From Monodelphis domestica (Eukaryota; Chordata; Mammalia; Didelphimorphia; Didelphidae): 64,000 nucleotides of DNA. Made by a program: the position numbers and the translations under genes. Under the pieces are notes generated by a model. The model had not been told where the DNA came from and did no database searches. It saw only the letters and a program-made list of their open reading frames with translations. Below are positions 44,785-56,154 of this stretch, in pieces; within the stretch, counting starts at the first letter, position 1, and each line of letters opens with the position of its first letter. The DNA lies in NCBI RefSeq assembly GCF_027887165.1, contig NC_077235.1, forward strand, positions 48,291,395-48,355,394. Reading direction: 5' to 3'.

Positions 44785-45145
44785 GTTCTCTTTCACATAA
44801 TGGTTCTTCAGATTCTTGAAGATACCTCCCATGTCCTTCCCAAGTCTTCTCCAGGCTAAATATCCTCAGTTATTCTAATGAATAGTCACCAGTATCTTCA
44901 CCATCCTGTTTGCTCTCTCCTCTGGACATTCTCCTGCTCATCCCTGCTAAAATGTGGTTCCTCGCACTGAACACAATGATCCAGATGTGGTCTGGCCAAG
45001 GCAGAGGACAGTGGGATTCTTTCCTCACTTCTTGTGAATAACACTGTTGGAATTCTGCAGCATTAGCTGTTTGGGCTACCATATTGTGTGGTTGGGGACA
45101 TCGGAGCTTCGAGTCCACCGAAACCCCTGTCAGAGGCCAGTCCTG
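44785..45145 (-). mobile_element. CR1/L3 LINE fragment (minus)
   Basis: 'gtcttctccaggctaaatat', 'cctctggacattctcctgct', 'cactgaacacaatgatccag' and 'gtggtctggccaaggcagag' match the antisense of the amniote CR1/L3 3' ORF end, a very old repeat. 44416-44784 and 45146-45540 are unassigned. Confidence 0.65.
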
Positions 45146-45548
45146 ATTTAGGCCTATCTGGGCCTTTATGATTAGAATTAGAATTTTTAGACCATCTAAC
45201 CGTTTTAAAAGAAAGGGTTATTTAACTGTAATTTGAGAAGGATACAATGTTGATTCTTCCCTGCCTTGGAGTTGACCAGACTGGCAGCCTAGTCTAATCT
45301 AAGGAAGAGGAACTCCTTCCCTGTGGGTTAGCTTTTGTATTTATTGCCAGGAAGCTACTAGTGGCAGGAGCCTTGGTGCCCTGAGACAATTAGGTCCCCA
45401 GGAACACTTTAATACTCGTTAAGGAAAAAATAGCTTAGTCTACATGGTAGATATTGTTCCCACCTCAACCTTCACGGCAGTTGAACCCTTGGCTCAATCC
45501 CCTCCCCAACTAAGACCAATATTATTGTGGGCAAATCCCCCATGTTTG

Positions 45549-45782
45549 GTCATTTTAAATCATGTCCAACTTTTCATAATCCCTTTTGGTGTTTTCTTGG
45601 CAAAAATAATGGAGTGGTTTGCCATTTCCTTCTCCTCCTCTTCCTCATTTTACAGATGAGGAAACTAAGGCAAATGGGGTGAAGTGACTTGCCCAGTCAC
45701 ACAGCTAGTAAGTGTCTGCAGCTGTATTTGAACTCAGCTCTTCCCAAGTCCAGGCCCAGTACTCTAGCCACTGTACCACCTC
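45549..45782 (-). mobile_element. RTE-type SINE (minus)
   Basis: Antisense of the RTE-tailed SINE: 'atcatgtccaacttttcata', 'ttgccatttccttctcctcc', 'gaagtgacttgcccagtcac', 'actctagccactgtaccacc'. Confidence 0.8.
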
Positions 45783-45889
45783 AAAATCAGCATGGTGTTT
45801 AAAGGTAGGAATGATCTTTCTTCTATTCCTCTTCCCCTTCCTCCAGCACACAGTATTAATTAGCATCCAGTATTCAACAAATAACACCT

Positions 45890-46060
45890 AAAGCACAGGT
45901 CTATTCATGCCATTCCACTGCTTAAGAAATTTCAGTGGCTTTCTATTAACTCTTTTCTTTGGTATTTAAAGCCCTTCGTGAGTTGTTTCCAACCTCTTCT
46001 TTTAGACTGATTTCACATGACCCCTGGTGCCCACTCTACATTTCAGCCCACTCGTTGTTC
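45890..46060 (+). mobile_element. L2 LINE fragment
   Basis: 'cattccactgcttaagaaat', 'ttcagtggctttctattaac' and 'aaagcccttcgtgagttgtt' are sense L2 ORF2-end sequence. Confidence 0.7.
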
Positions 46061-46084
46061 CATATCCATATAGAATGTTGTAAT

Positions 46085-46320
46085 TACATTGGCACTTTCA
46101 AGTTTGCAAGGCTTGCAAATGTTATTTCATCTGATCCTCACAATAATCCTGGGAGGTATAGGTGCTGTTATTATCTCCATTTTACAGTTGAGGAAACAGG
46201 CTAAAAGAGGTTGTGACTTGTCCAGGGTCACATAATTAGTACGTGTCTGAGGCTGGATTAGAATTCAGGTCCTCTTGACACCAGGCTCAGGGCTCTAACT
46301 ACTTTGCCACCTAGTGATCC
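46085..46320 (-). mobile_element. CORE-SINE (MAR/THER-type, minus)
   Basis: 'caagtttgcaaggcttgcaa', 'tcctcacaataatcctggga', 'ccattttacagttgaggaaa' and 'gaattcaggtcctcttgaca'. Confidence 0.75.
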
Positions 46321-46399
46321 AAGGGTACAGATTGCCTCTGTAGTTTCCATCTTTTTTCCTCCAACCACTTATGTTTGTAAGTCCCTAACTGGAATCCAG

Positions 46400-47188
46400 C
46401 CAAGATAACTGGCTAAGAGAACAGTGTTTTGAAGCAGTAGGAGTTGGCAAGCATAAGGGGCCTGGGAGGTAACAAGCCTCAGAGTTGATGTCCTGAGGGA
46501 GATAAAGAAGAGATACTTTTTGCCAATCTTAGATTAGGAGTCACTGACCAGACTGAAGGAGCCCTATAACAATCCCATCAGGACATACAGAAAAATTCAT
46601 TTAAACTAGAGGCCAATGGTGAAGGAGATAGCCTTTGTCCATCAAAGAGCAAGCCTTCGGGATCCACTCATCCAGCAAAGATACTATGTTCCATGAATAC
46701 TAGCAACAAAGTAATCTGCCTGGTTGAGTGACTAGTCTATACCCCACTGCTCAACAGTTTAGCATCAGCTCAACCTTTCCAGCTGAGACACCAAGGAGCA
46801 AGGCCAACTGAGCCATCTGTCCAATGAAAATGTCAGGCCATTTGAGGAACTAATCTTGCCTACCAGTGGAGTGATTCATTCATCCCTGACATTGATGTCT
46901 CACCCTGTCATGAATTTGTTAGGATTCTTCAAAGAAAGGCAATTGGGCCCTGATGTTCTAGAGTCATGAATTGCTTAAGCCATGTCTGTATGTTCCCTAT
47001 ATGTGCCTCACAACCATTATACTTTAAGTTTGAGTCTACTCTTTCCTCTCAGATTCTGTGATTTCTTTGTGGGACTGGTTTCTGGAAGATATTCTTTATA
47101 ACTATTGTTTTTGTTATGCCGTTTGAATAAATGCTTTTTGAAAAAGTTAATTGAGTCTACTTGCTGATTATTACAGGGAAACACACCA
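46400..47188 (+). mobile_element. Probable ERV LTR ending AACACACCA
   Basis: AATAAATGC poly(A) signal at about 47127-47135, U5-like 'gagtctacttgctgattatt', end motif CAGGGAAACACACCA (47174-47188) and then GAGGGGGCTTG, as in the copy at 24693-24721. The left limit is a guess. About 270 bp of unassigned sequence follow, perhaps proviral leader. Old and non-coding. Confidence 0.45.
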
Positions 47189-47464
47189 GAGGGGGCTTGT
47201 AAAATAGTGTTAGAAGTAGTCTCCCATAGGGTCAGTCCTAGAACTTGAAGTAGCAGTCATTCCTCTGAGAAACCAACACATCAAGCTGACTGAAAGTTTG
47301 GGGAAGTAACCCAGAGGAGGAGGTACACATATATTTTATACTTTAGAGGCAGTGTTTTATAGTGTATCCAGCTGATCTGAGTCAAGAAGGCCTGACTTTA
47401 TGTCTCCCCTCTGATACATAAACCAGGCAAATCATTTCACTTCTCAATGCCCCAGATAGCTCTG

Positions 47465-49165
47465 TTAAAACAATCAGCTGTTGATCAGGCCACTTCCCTT
47501 ACATTATTCCAAATCATACTGCCTGTACTCTGGCCCTTCCTATTCCTCTTATCTGAACTCATAATCTGTGCTTGAGATTCCGATGGGAGAAAGCTCAATG
47601 ACCCAATTCCTCCCTCTCTCTGGAATTCTGGCTTACTTTGATATGCTGTCTTTTTCTGTTAGAATGTAAGCTCGTTAACAATCTGATACTGGCTAAGAAA
47701 TACAAGGAGGGGACCAATGGAGTAGACTAGGGGTAAATGACCTCAGAAATCTAGTGTTTGATAAGCCCAAAGATCCCAGTTTTTGGGATAAGAACTCACT
47801 ATTTGACAAAAAAGTTCTGGGAAAATTGGAAAAGAGTATAGGAAAAATTAGGTTTAGATCAATATCTCACATCCTATACCACAATAAGGTCAAAATGGTC
47901 AAAACATAAAGGTCAAAAACATAAAACATAAAAAAGGTCAGAACATAAAGAGTGATATTATAAGTAAATTAGGGAACATAGTTTTTGTACAAACAAAACC
48001 AATGCAACCAAGATTAGAAGGGAAGCAACAAACTGGGGGAAATTTTTATGACAAATTTCTCTGATAAAGGCCCAATTTCTCAAATATATAAAGAACTATG
48101 TCACATTTATAAGATTCCAAGTCATTCCCCAATTGATAAATGGTCAAAGGATATGAAGAGGCAGTTTTCAGATGAAATCAAAGCTATCAATAATCATATT
48201 TAAAATGTTCAATATCCCTCTTCATTGGATAAATGCAAGTTAAAACAACTCTGAGGTACCACCTTATACCTATCAGATTGGCCAATATTATAGTAAAAGG
48301 AAAAATAATAAATGTTGGAGGGGATGTGGTAAAATTGAGAAACTAATACATTACTGGTGGAGCTGTGAATGGATTCAACCATTCTGGAGGGCAATTTGGA
48401 ATTATGCCCAAAGGGCTACAAAGGATCAAACTACTAGGTCTGTATCCCAAAGGGATTAAAAATGGGAAAGGACTTGTTTGTACAAAAATATTTATAGTTG
48501 CACTTTTTATGGTGGTGAAGAACTGGAAACTAAAGAGATGTCCCGCAACTGAGGAATGACTGAACAAAATGTGGTCTATGATGGTGATGGAATTCTATTG
48601 TGCTATAAGGAAAGATGAACAGGATGATTTCAGAAAGAGCTGGAAAGACCTCTGTGAACTGATGCAGAGTGAAATAAGCAGAACCAGGAGAACATTGTAC
48701 ACAGTAACTACAATATTGTGGAACAATCAAATGTGATAAACTTTGATACTAACAGTAATACAATGATCCTGAGAGACTTATGAAAAAGAACGCTCTCTAC
48801 CTCCTGAGAAAGAACTGTTGGAGTTCTTTTTTTCATCATACAGATGAAAACATATGAGTTATCACTTGTTTATTTTGGTATATGATTTGGGGTTTTGGTT
48901 TTATAAGATTATTTACTTATAAAATGAATAATATGGAAATGTTTCGTGTGACAATATATACATAACCCAGATTGAATTGCTTGTCAACTCTAGGAGGTGG
49001 GAGGGATGAAGGGAGGGGGACAACATGAATCATATTACTTTGGAAAACTTATGTGGAAATTTGTTATTAAAATAAAATAAAGATAAAACATAAAAAAGAA
49101 CATAAGCTTGTCGAGAGCAAGGACTAGTTTGCTTATTAGCACAGTGCCTGACACTTGGGCGTGGA
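47465..49165 (+). mobile_element. L2 LINE 3' end split by an L1
   Basis: L2 sense 'catcctg..' type sequence at 47465-47679 ('ttagaatgtaagctcgttaa') resumes after the L1 at 49097 with 'cataagcttgtcgagagcaa' and 'cacagtgcctgacacttgg'. Confidence 0.65.
47680..49096 (+). mobile_element. 5'-truncated L1 in L2, aged TSD
   Basis: Starts in the ORF2 part after the RT domain ('tgatactggctaagaaatac') and runs through the C-terminus to the 3' UTR and AAATAAAATAAAG tail. The flanks AGAATGTAAGCTCGTT (from 47661) and AGAACATAAGCTTGTC (from 49097) look like a diverged TSD of about 16 bp. Frames are broken; an internal stretch near 47895-47950 repeats 'gtcaaaacataaa'. Confidence 0.9.
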
Positions 49166-50045
49166 ATCAAGGGAAGGGGTAGGGCAGGGGGGCACCAAGA
49201 ACTTTCTGGGTGTGCCTCTGGGCAGCAGTGATCAATACCTCTTTGAATAACTGGAGAATAGGAGACAAAGCTCTTTGCACCCCTGTCCTTTTGAAATGTT
49301 ACAAAAGCATACACATACGGCATATGACGACTGAGCTTGTGTTCTCTGTCCCTGAACTTTTCCAAGAAGAGCTGCAATCGGAGTAGGAGGGCCTCTGAGG
49401 CAAAGGCTAGCTATCATTCCACAAAGGTAAAACTGCCTTCTGTCCAATCAATCTTAACAGTTTGCAGTTAAAGGTCAATCAATGTCAGATATCTGGGTTT
49501 CCCGCCTGTCTATAGCTATCAAATGACAACAGAGCATAGAGGCAAAAGAGATGAGTGATGACTACACTTTGGAATTTGGCCACCTTGGAAGAGCCCCTCT
49601 GGGCCCCTCACTGTGCAAAATGTCACACAAAAGATCATTTCCTGATAAGCTCACAAAGAGAATTCCCTTAATTAATTTCCCTATAAATATATAATTCAAC
49701 TCCATCTCAAACTGGGAAACTTTGTTGTAAAGTAGTTCAGCCAATCTCCCAGACAATATCAGGTAAGGTTTGCTTATGCTATCTACCTCATTAGGCTGCC
49801 AGTCATCAACACTTTAGTCTGAATGAGTCACAAAGAATAAGCAGAGGTGGAGGGGGAGGTGATTTGAGAAGGGAGTATCCACCTATATGAGATCACTTGC
49901 TCCTTGAAGCATTAAACATGACTGAGTTTGAGGTCTTTTTTCAGAGCCCTAGGGAGAACAGAGAGAGAACATGGAGCATTTGAAGGGTAAGGAGGGGCAA
50001 ATTAAATAATTAGTCTTCATATCTGGATGCATTAAATTTCCTTCC
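49166..50045. other. Unassigned unique-looking sequence upstream of the CpG island
   Basis: About 0.9 kb without any repeat I can name, which is unusual in this window. It includes an AT-rich patch (49668-49700). It could hold regulatory sequence for the gene starting near 51.4 kb; that is only a position-based guess. Confidence 0.3.
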
Positions 50046-50049
50046 CCAA

Positions 50050-50470
50050 ACCTCCTTCAACTCAACAAGCATTTATTTAGAATGTACTGTGTACCAGGTA
50101 CTATGCTTGGTGCTGGACAGTCCAAAGACAACATGAGAAACACTGCCTTCAAAGCAGGTTACATTCTAGGGAGGCTGGAAGATGATGTGTAAATATAAAA
50201 CACATACCAAGGAAATATGAAGCAATGGCTTGAGGGGGAAGTGTTGAGAACTGGTGTTCTACATACTATCTGCTCTAAACTTAGTAAGCACCTCTTCCAA
50301 GAGGCCTCTTCTAATCCTCCACACTACTAGTGTCCTCATTTGTATATAACTCATACTTGCTTCTCTGGGACCAGATAGACACTGCCCCTATTAAAACAAA
50401 AGGTCCTTGAAGGCAGGGACCATCTTGCTTTGTCTTTGTATGGCCCAGGGCCTAGCACAGGAAACATCTG
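50050..50470. mobile_element. Two L2 3' ends in opposite orientation
   Basis: 50050-50230 antisense ('caacaagcatttatttagaa', 'ggtgctggacagtccaaaga'). 50262-50470 sense ('tcttccaagaggcctcttct', 'aaggtccttgaaggcaggga'). Confidence 0.65.
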
Positions 50471-50475
50471 GCACA

Positions 50476-50690
50476 TTGTTGTATAGTTCAGTCATGTCTG
50501 ACTCTTTGTGATCCCATCACTATACTAATCATGGCCTTTTCTTGGCTAGGCTACTGGAATATTTGCCATTTCCTTCTCCAGTGGGTTAAGGCAAACAGAG
50601 GTTACTGACTTGACCAAGGTCATATAGCTACTAAGTGTCAGTGACCAGATTTAAATTGAAGTGTCCTGGCCTAGGGCTCAATCCATTGAT
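50476..50690 (-). mobile_element. RTE-type SINE (minus) with (GATT)n end
   Basis: 'cagtcatgtctgactctttg', 'tttgccatttccttctccag', 'gaccaaggtcatatagctac'. Followed by GATTGATTGATTGATTGATT (50687-50708). Confidence 0.8.
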
Positions 50691-50959
50691 TGATTGATTG
50701 ATTGATTGGCCATATTTCACTGAAGTAGTTAAGACAGCTGTTTCAGTCTTCCACAAAGGGCTATTTTCTTCACTAAGGTCTTTTCACTGAGGTTACCTAC
50801 CAACAGGGCATTATACTACAAACAGGTTAGACCTGCAGAGGAAAGACAGACTTTACCGGTGTAATTCTGCTGGACCAGTTAGCTTTTGCAATAACACTAG
50901 ACTAGGTCAAGAAAGCCACGACCTGGTGAGATGAGCACAGTCTGAGATTATACAGATTT

Positions 50960-51130
50960 ATATTACAATATTGTCTCAGTTTCCTCATTTGTAAAATGAG
51001 GTAGTTGGTCTAAGATGATCTCTAAAGTTCTTTCCACTTCTAAGTCTCTGTTCTATCATATTGCCACTCCCCCTCTCTGGGCCTCAGTTTCCTCATCAGT
51101 GAAATGAGGGAGTCGAACTAGATGACTTCT
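50960..51130 (+). mobile_element. Two consecutive CORE-SINE tails
   Basis: 'gtctcagtttcctcatttgt' and then 'cctcagtttcctcatcagtg', each followed by 'agatgatctctaa' or 'gatgacttctaag'. Same layout as the pair at 28455-28665. Confidence 0.65.
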
Positions 51131-51300
51131 AAGGAGCCTCCTAGTTGTTCAGCAATGTTCTCCTGGCCTCTGAGGCCACAATTGGAGGCAGGCGCTCCCC
51201 GAGGTCGGGAGGGAGTTCGGGGGTGGGAACAGAAGGGAGGTGACAGGGAGGCGGCAAGGTCAGGGGCCAGGTGGGCAGACGAGGCCCTGCCCCCAGCCCC

Positions 51301-51336
51301 GCCCACCGCCACCGCCACCGCGGCCGCCACCGCCCC
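51301..51336. repeat. CCACCG-type hexanucleotide repeat
   Basis: CACCGCCACCGCCACCGCGG and further GCCACCGCC: about four to five imperfect units in the promoter. Confidence 0.85.
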
Positions 51337-51399
51337 TCTTGGCCTGCTCTGGGAGTAAGTAGCTCCGCCCAAAGCGAGGGAGCAGCCGAGTCCTCCGCT

Positions 51400-51529
51400 T
51401 TCCCAGCAGCCAGTGCAGCCCCCCTGACTCGGTGACAAAGGACCGGGAGCCCTGTCAGTTGTCGCCTTTGCCGCTGCCGTCGCTCAAGGAGGGGGAGGGA
51501 CCGAGCCCAAGGAGCCGCTACTGTCCGAG
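51400..51529 (+). other. Putative untranslated first exon
   Basis: The GC-rich sequence ends in CTGTCCGAG followed by GTGAGAGT (donor GT at 51530-51531), a very good 5' splice site. No ATG with a long frame lies upstream, so the exon would be 5' UTR. The start is not known; 51400 is nominal. A second possible donor is GGGA/GTAAGT at about 51354. With this reading, 51.53 kb to the window end is intron 1. No downstream exon was recognised. Confidence 0.5.
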
Positions 51530-52394
51530 GTGAGAGTCACCGCCTTCCCGGCGCCCACTTCCTCTGGCAGGGAGGGGGTAAGGGTGGGGGTGGGATCTGG
51601 AGCTCCCCTTCCTCCCCCTCACCACAGCTACCACACACAGCAGCCCCCTCCCAGCCTAGACGTCCCCTCACCCCCCCTTCCCGTCGGCTCTCTCTGCCCC
51701 GGTTGTGTGTGACTGTCCGCGCAAGCGCGGAGCCCCTTTCCCTCAGGACAAACTGCTCCCCCCAGCCCCCACGGCAGCCCCAAGGGGGCTCGGGTTGTCA
51801 GTCAATCTGTCCCGGCTGGGGTGAGGGGAAGGGAACTGGGCTGCCTCGACGGCCTGCGGCTGTCCGAAAGAGCTCGGGGCGAGCAGTGCTGCCAAAGAAG
51901 TCGGTGGCTCGCGTGGCATCGAGGGGAGGGAGGAGAGGAAGAGGTACTCTTCCCTTGGCCTTCAGTTAGCCCCCAACTGGGAGCTTCCTCTTGCTCGTCC
52001 CCTCACACTGCCCCTCCGCCTGGCATAAGTGGCAGCCCCGGGGCTAGGGGACTGTGGGGGTGGAGGTTTGGAAATTCTTCAGTGAGGTGTCAGGGCTTGG
52101 GAGGGAAGTGTCAGAAGGGTAGAAGGGAGCCCATGAGAGCCCCCAAGATAACCGGATGATGGGGATGGGGGAAGGTGTGGACCCCCTCCGCCTTCGGGGA
52201 CCTCTGGGACAGCACTTGAGCGCTGTGCCCAACTGTAAACAAGCTCACGTGATCTGCCCATGTGGAGCCAGGCTTGGGGCACTGGATTGAAGAGTGGGCC
52301 CAAGGCATGTTTACCCGGACTCCCTACCCAGGGCCCGGAGGGTTCCTGCCCTTTGATAAAGTGGCTGGCCTTACCACACTGTGACCACTTTTCA

Positions 52395-52560
52395 TAGGGT
52401 CCTAGCTGTGGGAGCTGGAAGACTCCTTAGAGATCCTCCTGGCCAGAGCCCTGGCCACTTTATAAGGAAGAGACTGAGGAATGGGCAGGCTAGGGGACTT
52501 GCCCAGTCACATAAGTAGTAAGTGGCAGAGCTCCAGTACTCTTTCCACTACGTGCCACCA
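52395..52560 (+). mobile_element. Old SINE remnant (MIR-like)
   Basis: 'gtgggagctggaagactcct', 'gaagagactgaggaatgggc', 'gactt gcccagtcacataa'-type sequence ending 'tccactacgtgccacc'. The sections 52010-52394 and 52561-52834 are unassigned, apart from a short (TG)n at 52616-52630. Confidence 0.55.
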
Positions 52561-52834
52561 CTTTTCTGGGACAGTGAACCACAAAAAGCTAAGAGACTTT
52601 AGTTCCTCCAGGGCTGAGTGTGTGTGTGTGAGAGAGATTAGGAGGGTAGGGGAGTGGAGAGGAAGGAGCCAGTGGGGAGGGGAAGACCAATGATCCTTTG
52701 ACTCTAGGAAGGGAAAGGGAGGGTTAATACTTGGAAATTTGGGACCATTTTGCCATGGCCAGGGAAACATCTTGTGGTTGGAATGTGGGCACCATACTAC
52801 TCTCAGTGATCAGGAAAACTGTTTCTAGACTAGT

Positions 52835-53300
52835 AATCATTCAGTTCTATAGCACTTTGAAGGTTTACAAAGTTCATCCTCCACAATAATCTTGTGAAGT
52901 AGATGGAGTAAGTACTCTTATTTCCAGCTTATAGGTAAGGAAACCAAGGTTTTTCAGGGTTAAATGGCATACAACTAGGGTAAGTATTAGCATATGGGTC
53001 TCTTCATTTAAACAGCTATGTTATCAGAGGACCCTAGTTCAAATTTCCCATCAGATTTTACCTGTGTGACCTTGGGCAAGTCGTTTCATTTCCTTGGGCC
53101 AGTTTCCCTTTGTAAAATAGGGAGTTGGACTAGATGGCCTCTGAGATCCCTTTCAGCTCCATCTGTGACCCTTCGGGGGCATTTATTAGGGGCCTTTCAG
53201 GCCTGGAGATACAAAGAGAAAAACCAAAAACATTGCTTACCCTCAAGGAGTTTGTTTTACTTGGGTTGGGGGTCACAACATGTATACAGTTAAGAAAAAT
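52835..53300. mobile_element. CORE-SINE and L2 remnants in a row
   Basis: 52835-52975 antisense CORE-SINE ('actttgaaggtttacaaagt'). 53020-53160 sense CORE-SINE ('gtgaccttgggcaagtcgtt', 'gactagatggcctctgagat'). 53168-53300 antisense L2 end ('gcatttattaggggcctttc'). Confidence 0.6.
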
Positions 53301-53985
53301 AAAGTTATTTCAGGGGTGGGATGAGCATTAACAGCTGGAGGACTTAAAAAAAGCACTTGGGCTGAGTTGTGGAGGGAGCCAATGCTATTTCCAAACCACC
53401 AGGCTGCCTCTCTGTTAAGGGATTTAACCGTTCTCTTATAGTATGCATCAAATGGAGACATGCCAGCAACTTTCATATGGTCACAAGAGTTGGTTTAAAT
53501 GGGAAGACTAGAAAAACAGAAGCTCAGCTGTGTCTTTCAGACTTACTTAGTAATCTATTAGAATTCAGAAATGAGTGAGTGAGGATTTTTTGTTTGTTTT
53601 ACAGAAAGGGCAGAGGGTCCCCTCAGTAACTAGGTATATATGCCCCATCAGGAATAGAACTGATTTAGGGACAATTGCTAGAAAACAGACCAGAAGTCTT
53701 CCATTAACCTCCCTGTTTCTCTCTAAAAGTATTGATCCAGTTTCTCTTTCAGAACATTCATGTGGTGATATTGAAGATAGCCTCATTTATAAAACATTTC
53801 TAAAAACTTGACATTTCAACAGAACATGAGCTTGTCAACATGGTGCAGGGGCTGTGTCAATCCAACCTTGTCCTGAATTCAGTAGGAAAGTGGTTATTAG
53901 CACTTGACAGATAATGATACACTTGCAATTTATGAATGAGTTTAGAAGGGTTTGGGCTGTACAGGGCTTGTAAACAGAATCCAGG
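53301..53985. other. Unassigned intron-like sequence
   Basis: Open frames of about 70 codons on both strands, none with family features. Confidence 0.35.
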
Positions 53986-53989
53986 ATGA

Positions 53990-54155
53990 AGATTTTTATA
54001 GTTGGAAGGAATCTCAGAAGCCACCTAACCCAGTCTCCCTCATTTTAGAGAGGAGGGTTAGTAACTTCCTATAAGTCATACAGTGAGCATCAGACTGAGG
54101 TCTCAAAGCTATGTTTTCTGCCTTGAGTCAGCACACTTTGTGCTTTATTACACAG
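53990..54155 (+). mobile_element. Old SINE remnant
   Basis: 'tatagttggaaggaatctca' to 'gtgctttattacacagcctcc', same type as 18015-18190 and 55485-55650. Confidence 0.5.
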
Positions 54156-54472
54156 CCTCCTCAGTGGAACAGTAGCTAGTTGTCTCCATTGCCACATTGC
54201 ACTTTGGGAGAGTAGTGATTTTGAAATTTAGAATTTCAACACAGTCTGTTTCCCACTAAAGACCTCTTCTGACTTGGTCTGGAGGTGACACAGTTTGCAG
54301 AGGCTGTTGGAGTACAGTGTGAGTCTTGGCAAGTCTTACCAAGCTGGAAGGGCTTCAAGCACAGGCCTGGTGATAGATTGTGTGTGTCTGTCATCTGAGG
54401 ACCAGCCGTGATAATTTCAGAAAGGCTTCTCAACAGGTTGGTCACACAGTGATGAAAATGTAAGACTATTTG

Positions 54473-54658
54473 CATGGCACCTATGTGGCTCAGTGGATAG
54501 AGTGCCAAACCTGGAATGGGAAGACTTGAGCTCAAGTATGGCCTCAGACACTTCCTGTGTGACCTTGAGCAAGTCACTTAACTGTTTGTCTAGTCCCTTG
54601 CCCTTCTGCCTTAGAGTTGTTACTAAAACAGAAAGTAAGGGTTTTTTTTTTTTTTAAA
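54473..54658 (+). mobile_element. tRNA-derived SINE, T-rich end
   Basis: 'gcacctatgtggctcagtgg' to 'cagaaagtaaggg', then T14 followed by AAAG. The internal part resembles the diverged copies at 787-975 and 58278-58431 (a shared subtype with 'agagttgttact'). Confidence 0.88.
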
Positions 54659-54737
54659 GACAGATTCATAGAGGGGTTACAATCTTTGTTAGTGGCAGAA
54701 CCCATGGTGACAAGACAAATCCTTGAAGTTTTGATTG

Positions 54738-54838
54738 GAAGTTTCTTGAGAGCAGGGATTGTCCCATTTTTGTTCCTAGCTCTGTTCCTGGCATAGAGTT
54801 GGTGTTTAATAAATGCTTCTTGATTGCCTGATCAGCAA
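54738..54838 (+). mobile_element. L2 LINE 3' end
   Basis: 'cttgagagcagggattgtcc' and 'gtgtttaataaatgcttctt'. Confidence 0.7.
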
Positions 54839-54962
54839 CATTCTCTACCTTTCCTAAGGGTCCCCTCTGTGTTTTGAAAATTTCATATTAAAGACAAACT
54901 GGAGTGTTTCAAATCAAAGCTGGAAATTAAAAAACAATGTGTTTTAAAAAGTATAATGTTAA

Positions 54963-55164
54963 GGGGCAGCTAGGTGGCTTAGTGAATAGAGAGCCAGGTT
55001 TGAAGGTGAGAGGTTCTGGATTCTGTTTGGCCTCAGACACTTCCTAGCTTGTATGACGCTGGGCAGATTACTTGACCCCAGTTGCCTAGCTCTTACCATC
55101 CTTCTGTCTTAGAGCTGATTACTTGTATTGATTCTAAGACAGAGGGTAAGGGATTTAAAAAGAA
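54963..55164 (+). mobile_element. tRNA-derived SINE
   Basis: 'ggggcagctaggtggcttag' to 'gggtaagggatttaaaaaga'. Complete but diverged. Confidence 0.9.
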
Positions 55165-55484
55165 ATACAGTGTTGTAAGAGAGGTTTTTTTTAAAAATTA
55201 TTTTAAAATGTAGATTACTCATCCTTTACATTTTGAATGTGGTACAGTTTTACCTATATGTAATCAGACAGTTCTAAACTTGGATCGAGTCCTGATAAAT
55301 GACCAATACACTATAGTGGTACAAAAATATTATTAGCTAGTGTAGAGCAATGGGCAATTTTCAAATTGAATGCCTGCATGATACGGGGGAAGTGATAATG
55401 GCACTCAAAGGAATACAACACATTTTTTAACACACCAACAATCTGATTCTTTGAAACAAAGGAATTTGTAGGTTCCTAGCTTTA

Positions 55485-55650
55485 GAAATGTAAAAGGCAT
55501 TGGAGGCTATTTAGGCCTGCCCTCTCATATTGTAGAAGAAGAAACTAAACTCCAGAGAGGGGCAGTGACTTGTCTAAGATCACATAGAAAGAAGTATGGT
55601 TGGAATTTGAACTCAAAAGCCAGCCATTGTTTTCACTGTACAAGGCTGCC
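55485..55650 (+). mobile_element. Old SINE remnant
   Basis: 'gaagaaactaaactccagag', 'cagtgacttgtctaagatca', ending 'ctgtacaaggctgcctgcc'. Confidence 0.5.
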
Positions 55651-56100
55651 TGCCCCTTGTAATTCCCTGTAATTCCTACAATAACAGAAATTCAAAACTG
55701 AGGGGCCTTGCATTTTGGAAAGAGGGCAAAGAGGATTTTTCATAATAATATGGCAGAAGTAGAAGAAGCTTATTGCCTTTAACTGTTCAATAATGGAACC
55801 ACAAAACAATGTAATGAATATAGTCAGAAGAGATATTTTCTGCATCCTGATAAGGGTAGGATGGCCTTGAAGGGGATTAAACTATTCATGATAATCAGGG
55901 TGAACAATTGGGGATAGAAGCTGATGGTAGCTTGTATAGTCTGGTTATAGAAATGCCCGAGTAATAGTGATTCTCAAAGTTTCTAGGCTGGACTCCCTCA
56001 GCTTCAAAAAAGAATGAAAAAGAAACCAAACACCAAAGATTCTTCCCTTCCAAAGAATCATGCCTCTTCCTGTATAAAATAGCCATTATTGGGAGTATGT
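55651..56100. other. Unassigned intron-like sequence
   Basis: Nothing recognised. Confidence 0.35.
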
Positions 56101-56108
56101 GCGCGCGT

Positions 56109-56153
<45 letters not shown>
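56101..56153. repeat. (TG)n microsatellite
   Basis: GCGCGCGTGG followed by about 21 TG units. It lies exactly at the 3' end of the 7SL copy, where an A tail would be expected. Confidence 0.97.

Positions 56154-56154
<1 letters not shown>

Larger units (their letters stand above)
51180..52010 (+). promoter_or_regulatory. CpG island, likely housekeeping-type promoter
   Basis: The only stretch outside the complete L1 with dense CpG. It contains GC boxes (CCCCGCCC at 51296-51303, CTCCGCCC at 51363-51370), a CCACCG repeat with a CGCGGCCGCC core at 51303-51335, and many GGGAGGG runs. No TATA box is seen, as is usual for such promoters. It begins close to an old SINE on the left and fades by about 52.0 kb. 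The gene is not identified; transcription could run both ways. Confidence 0.75.

Noticed and set aside
51118-51438. ORFs of 78-106 codons on both strands in the CpG island
   Set aside because: GC-rich sequence has few stop codons; the products are low-complexity P/A/G/R-rich and the area looks like promoter and 5' UTR.
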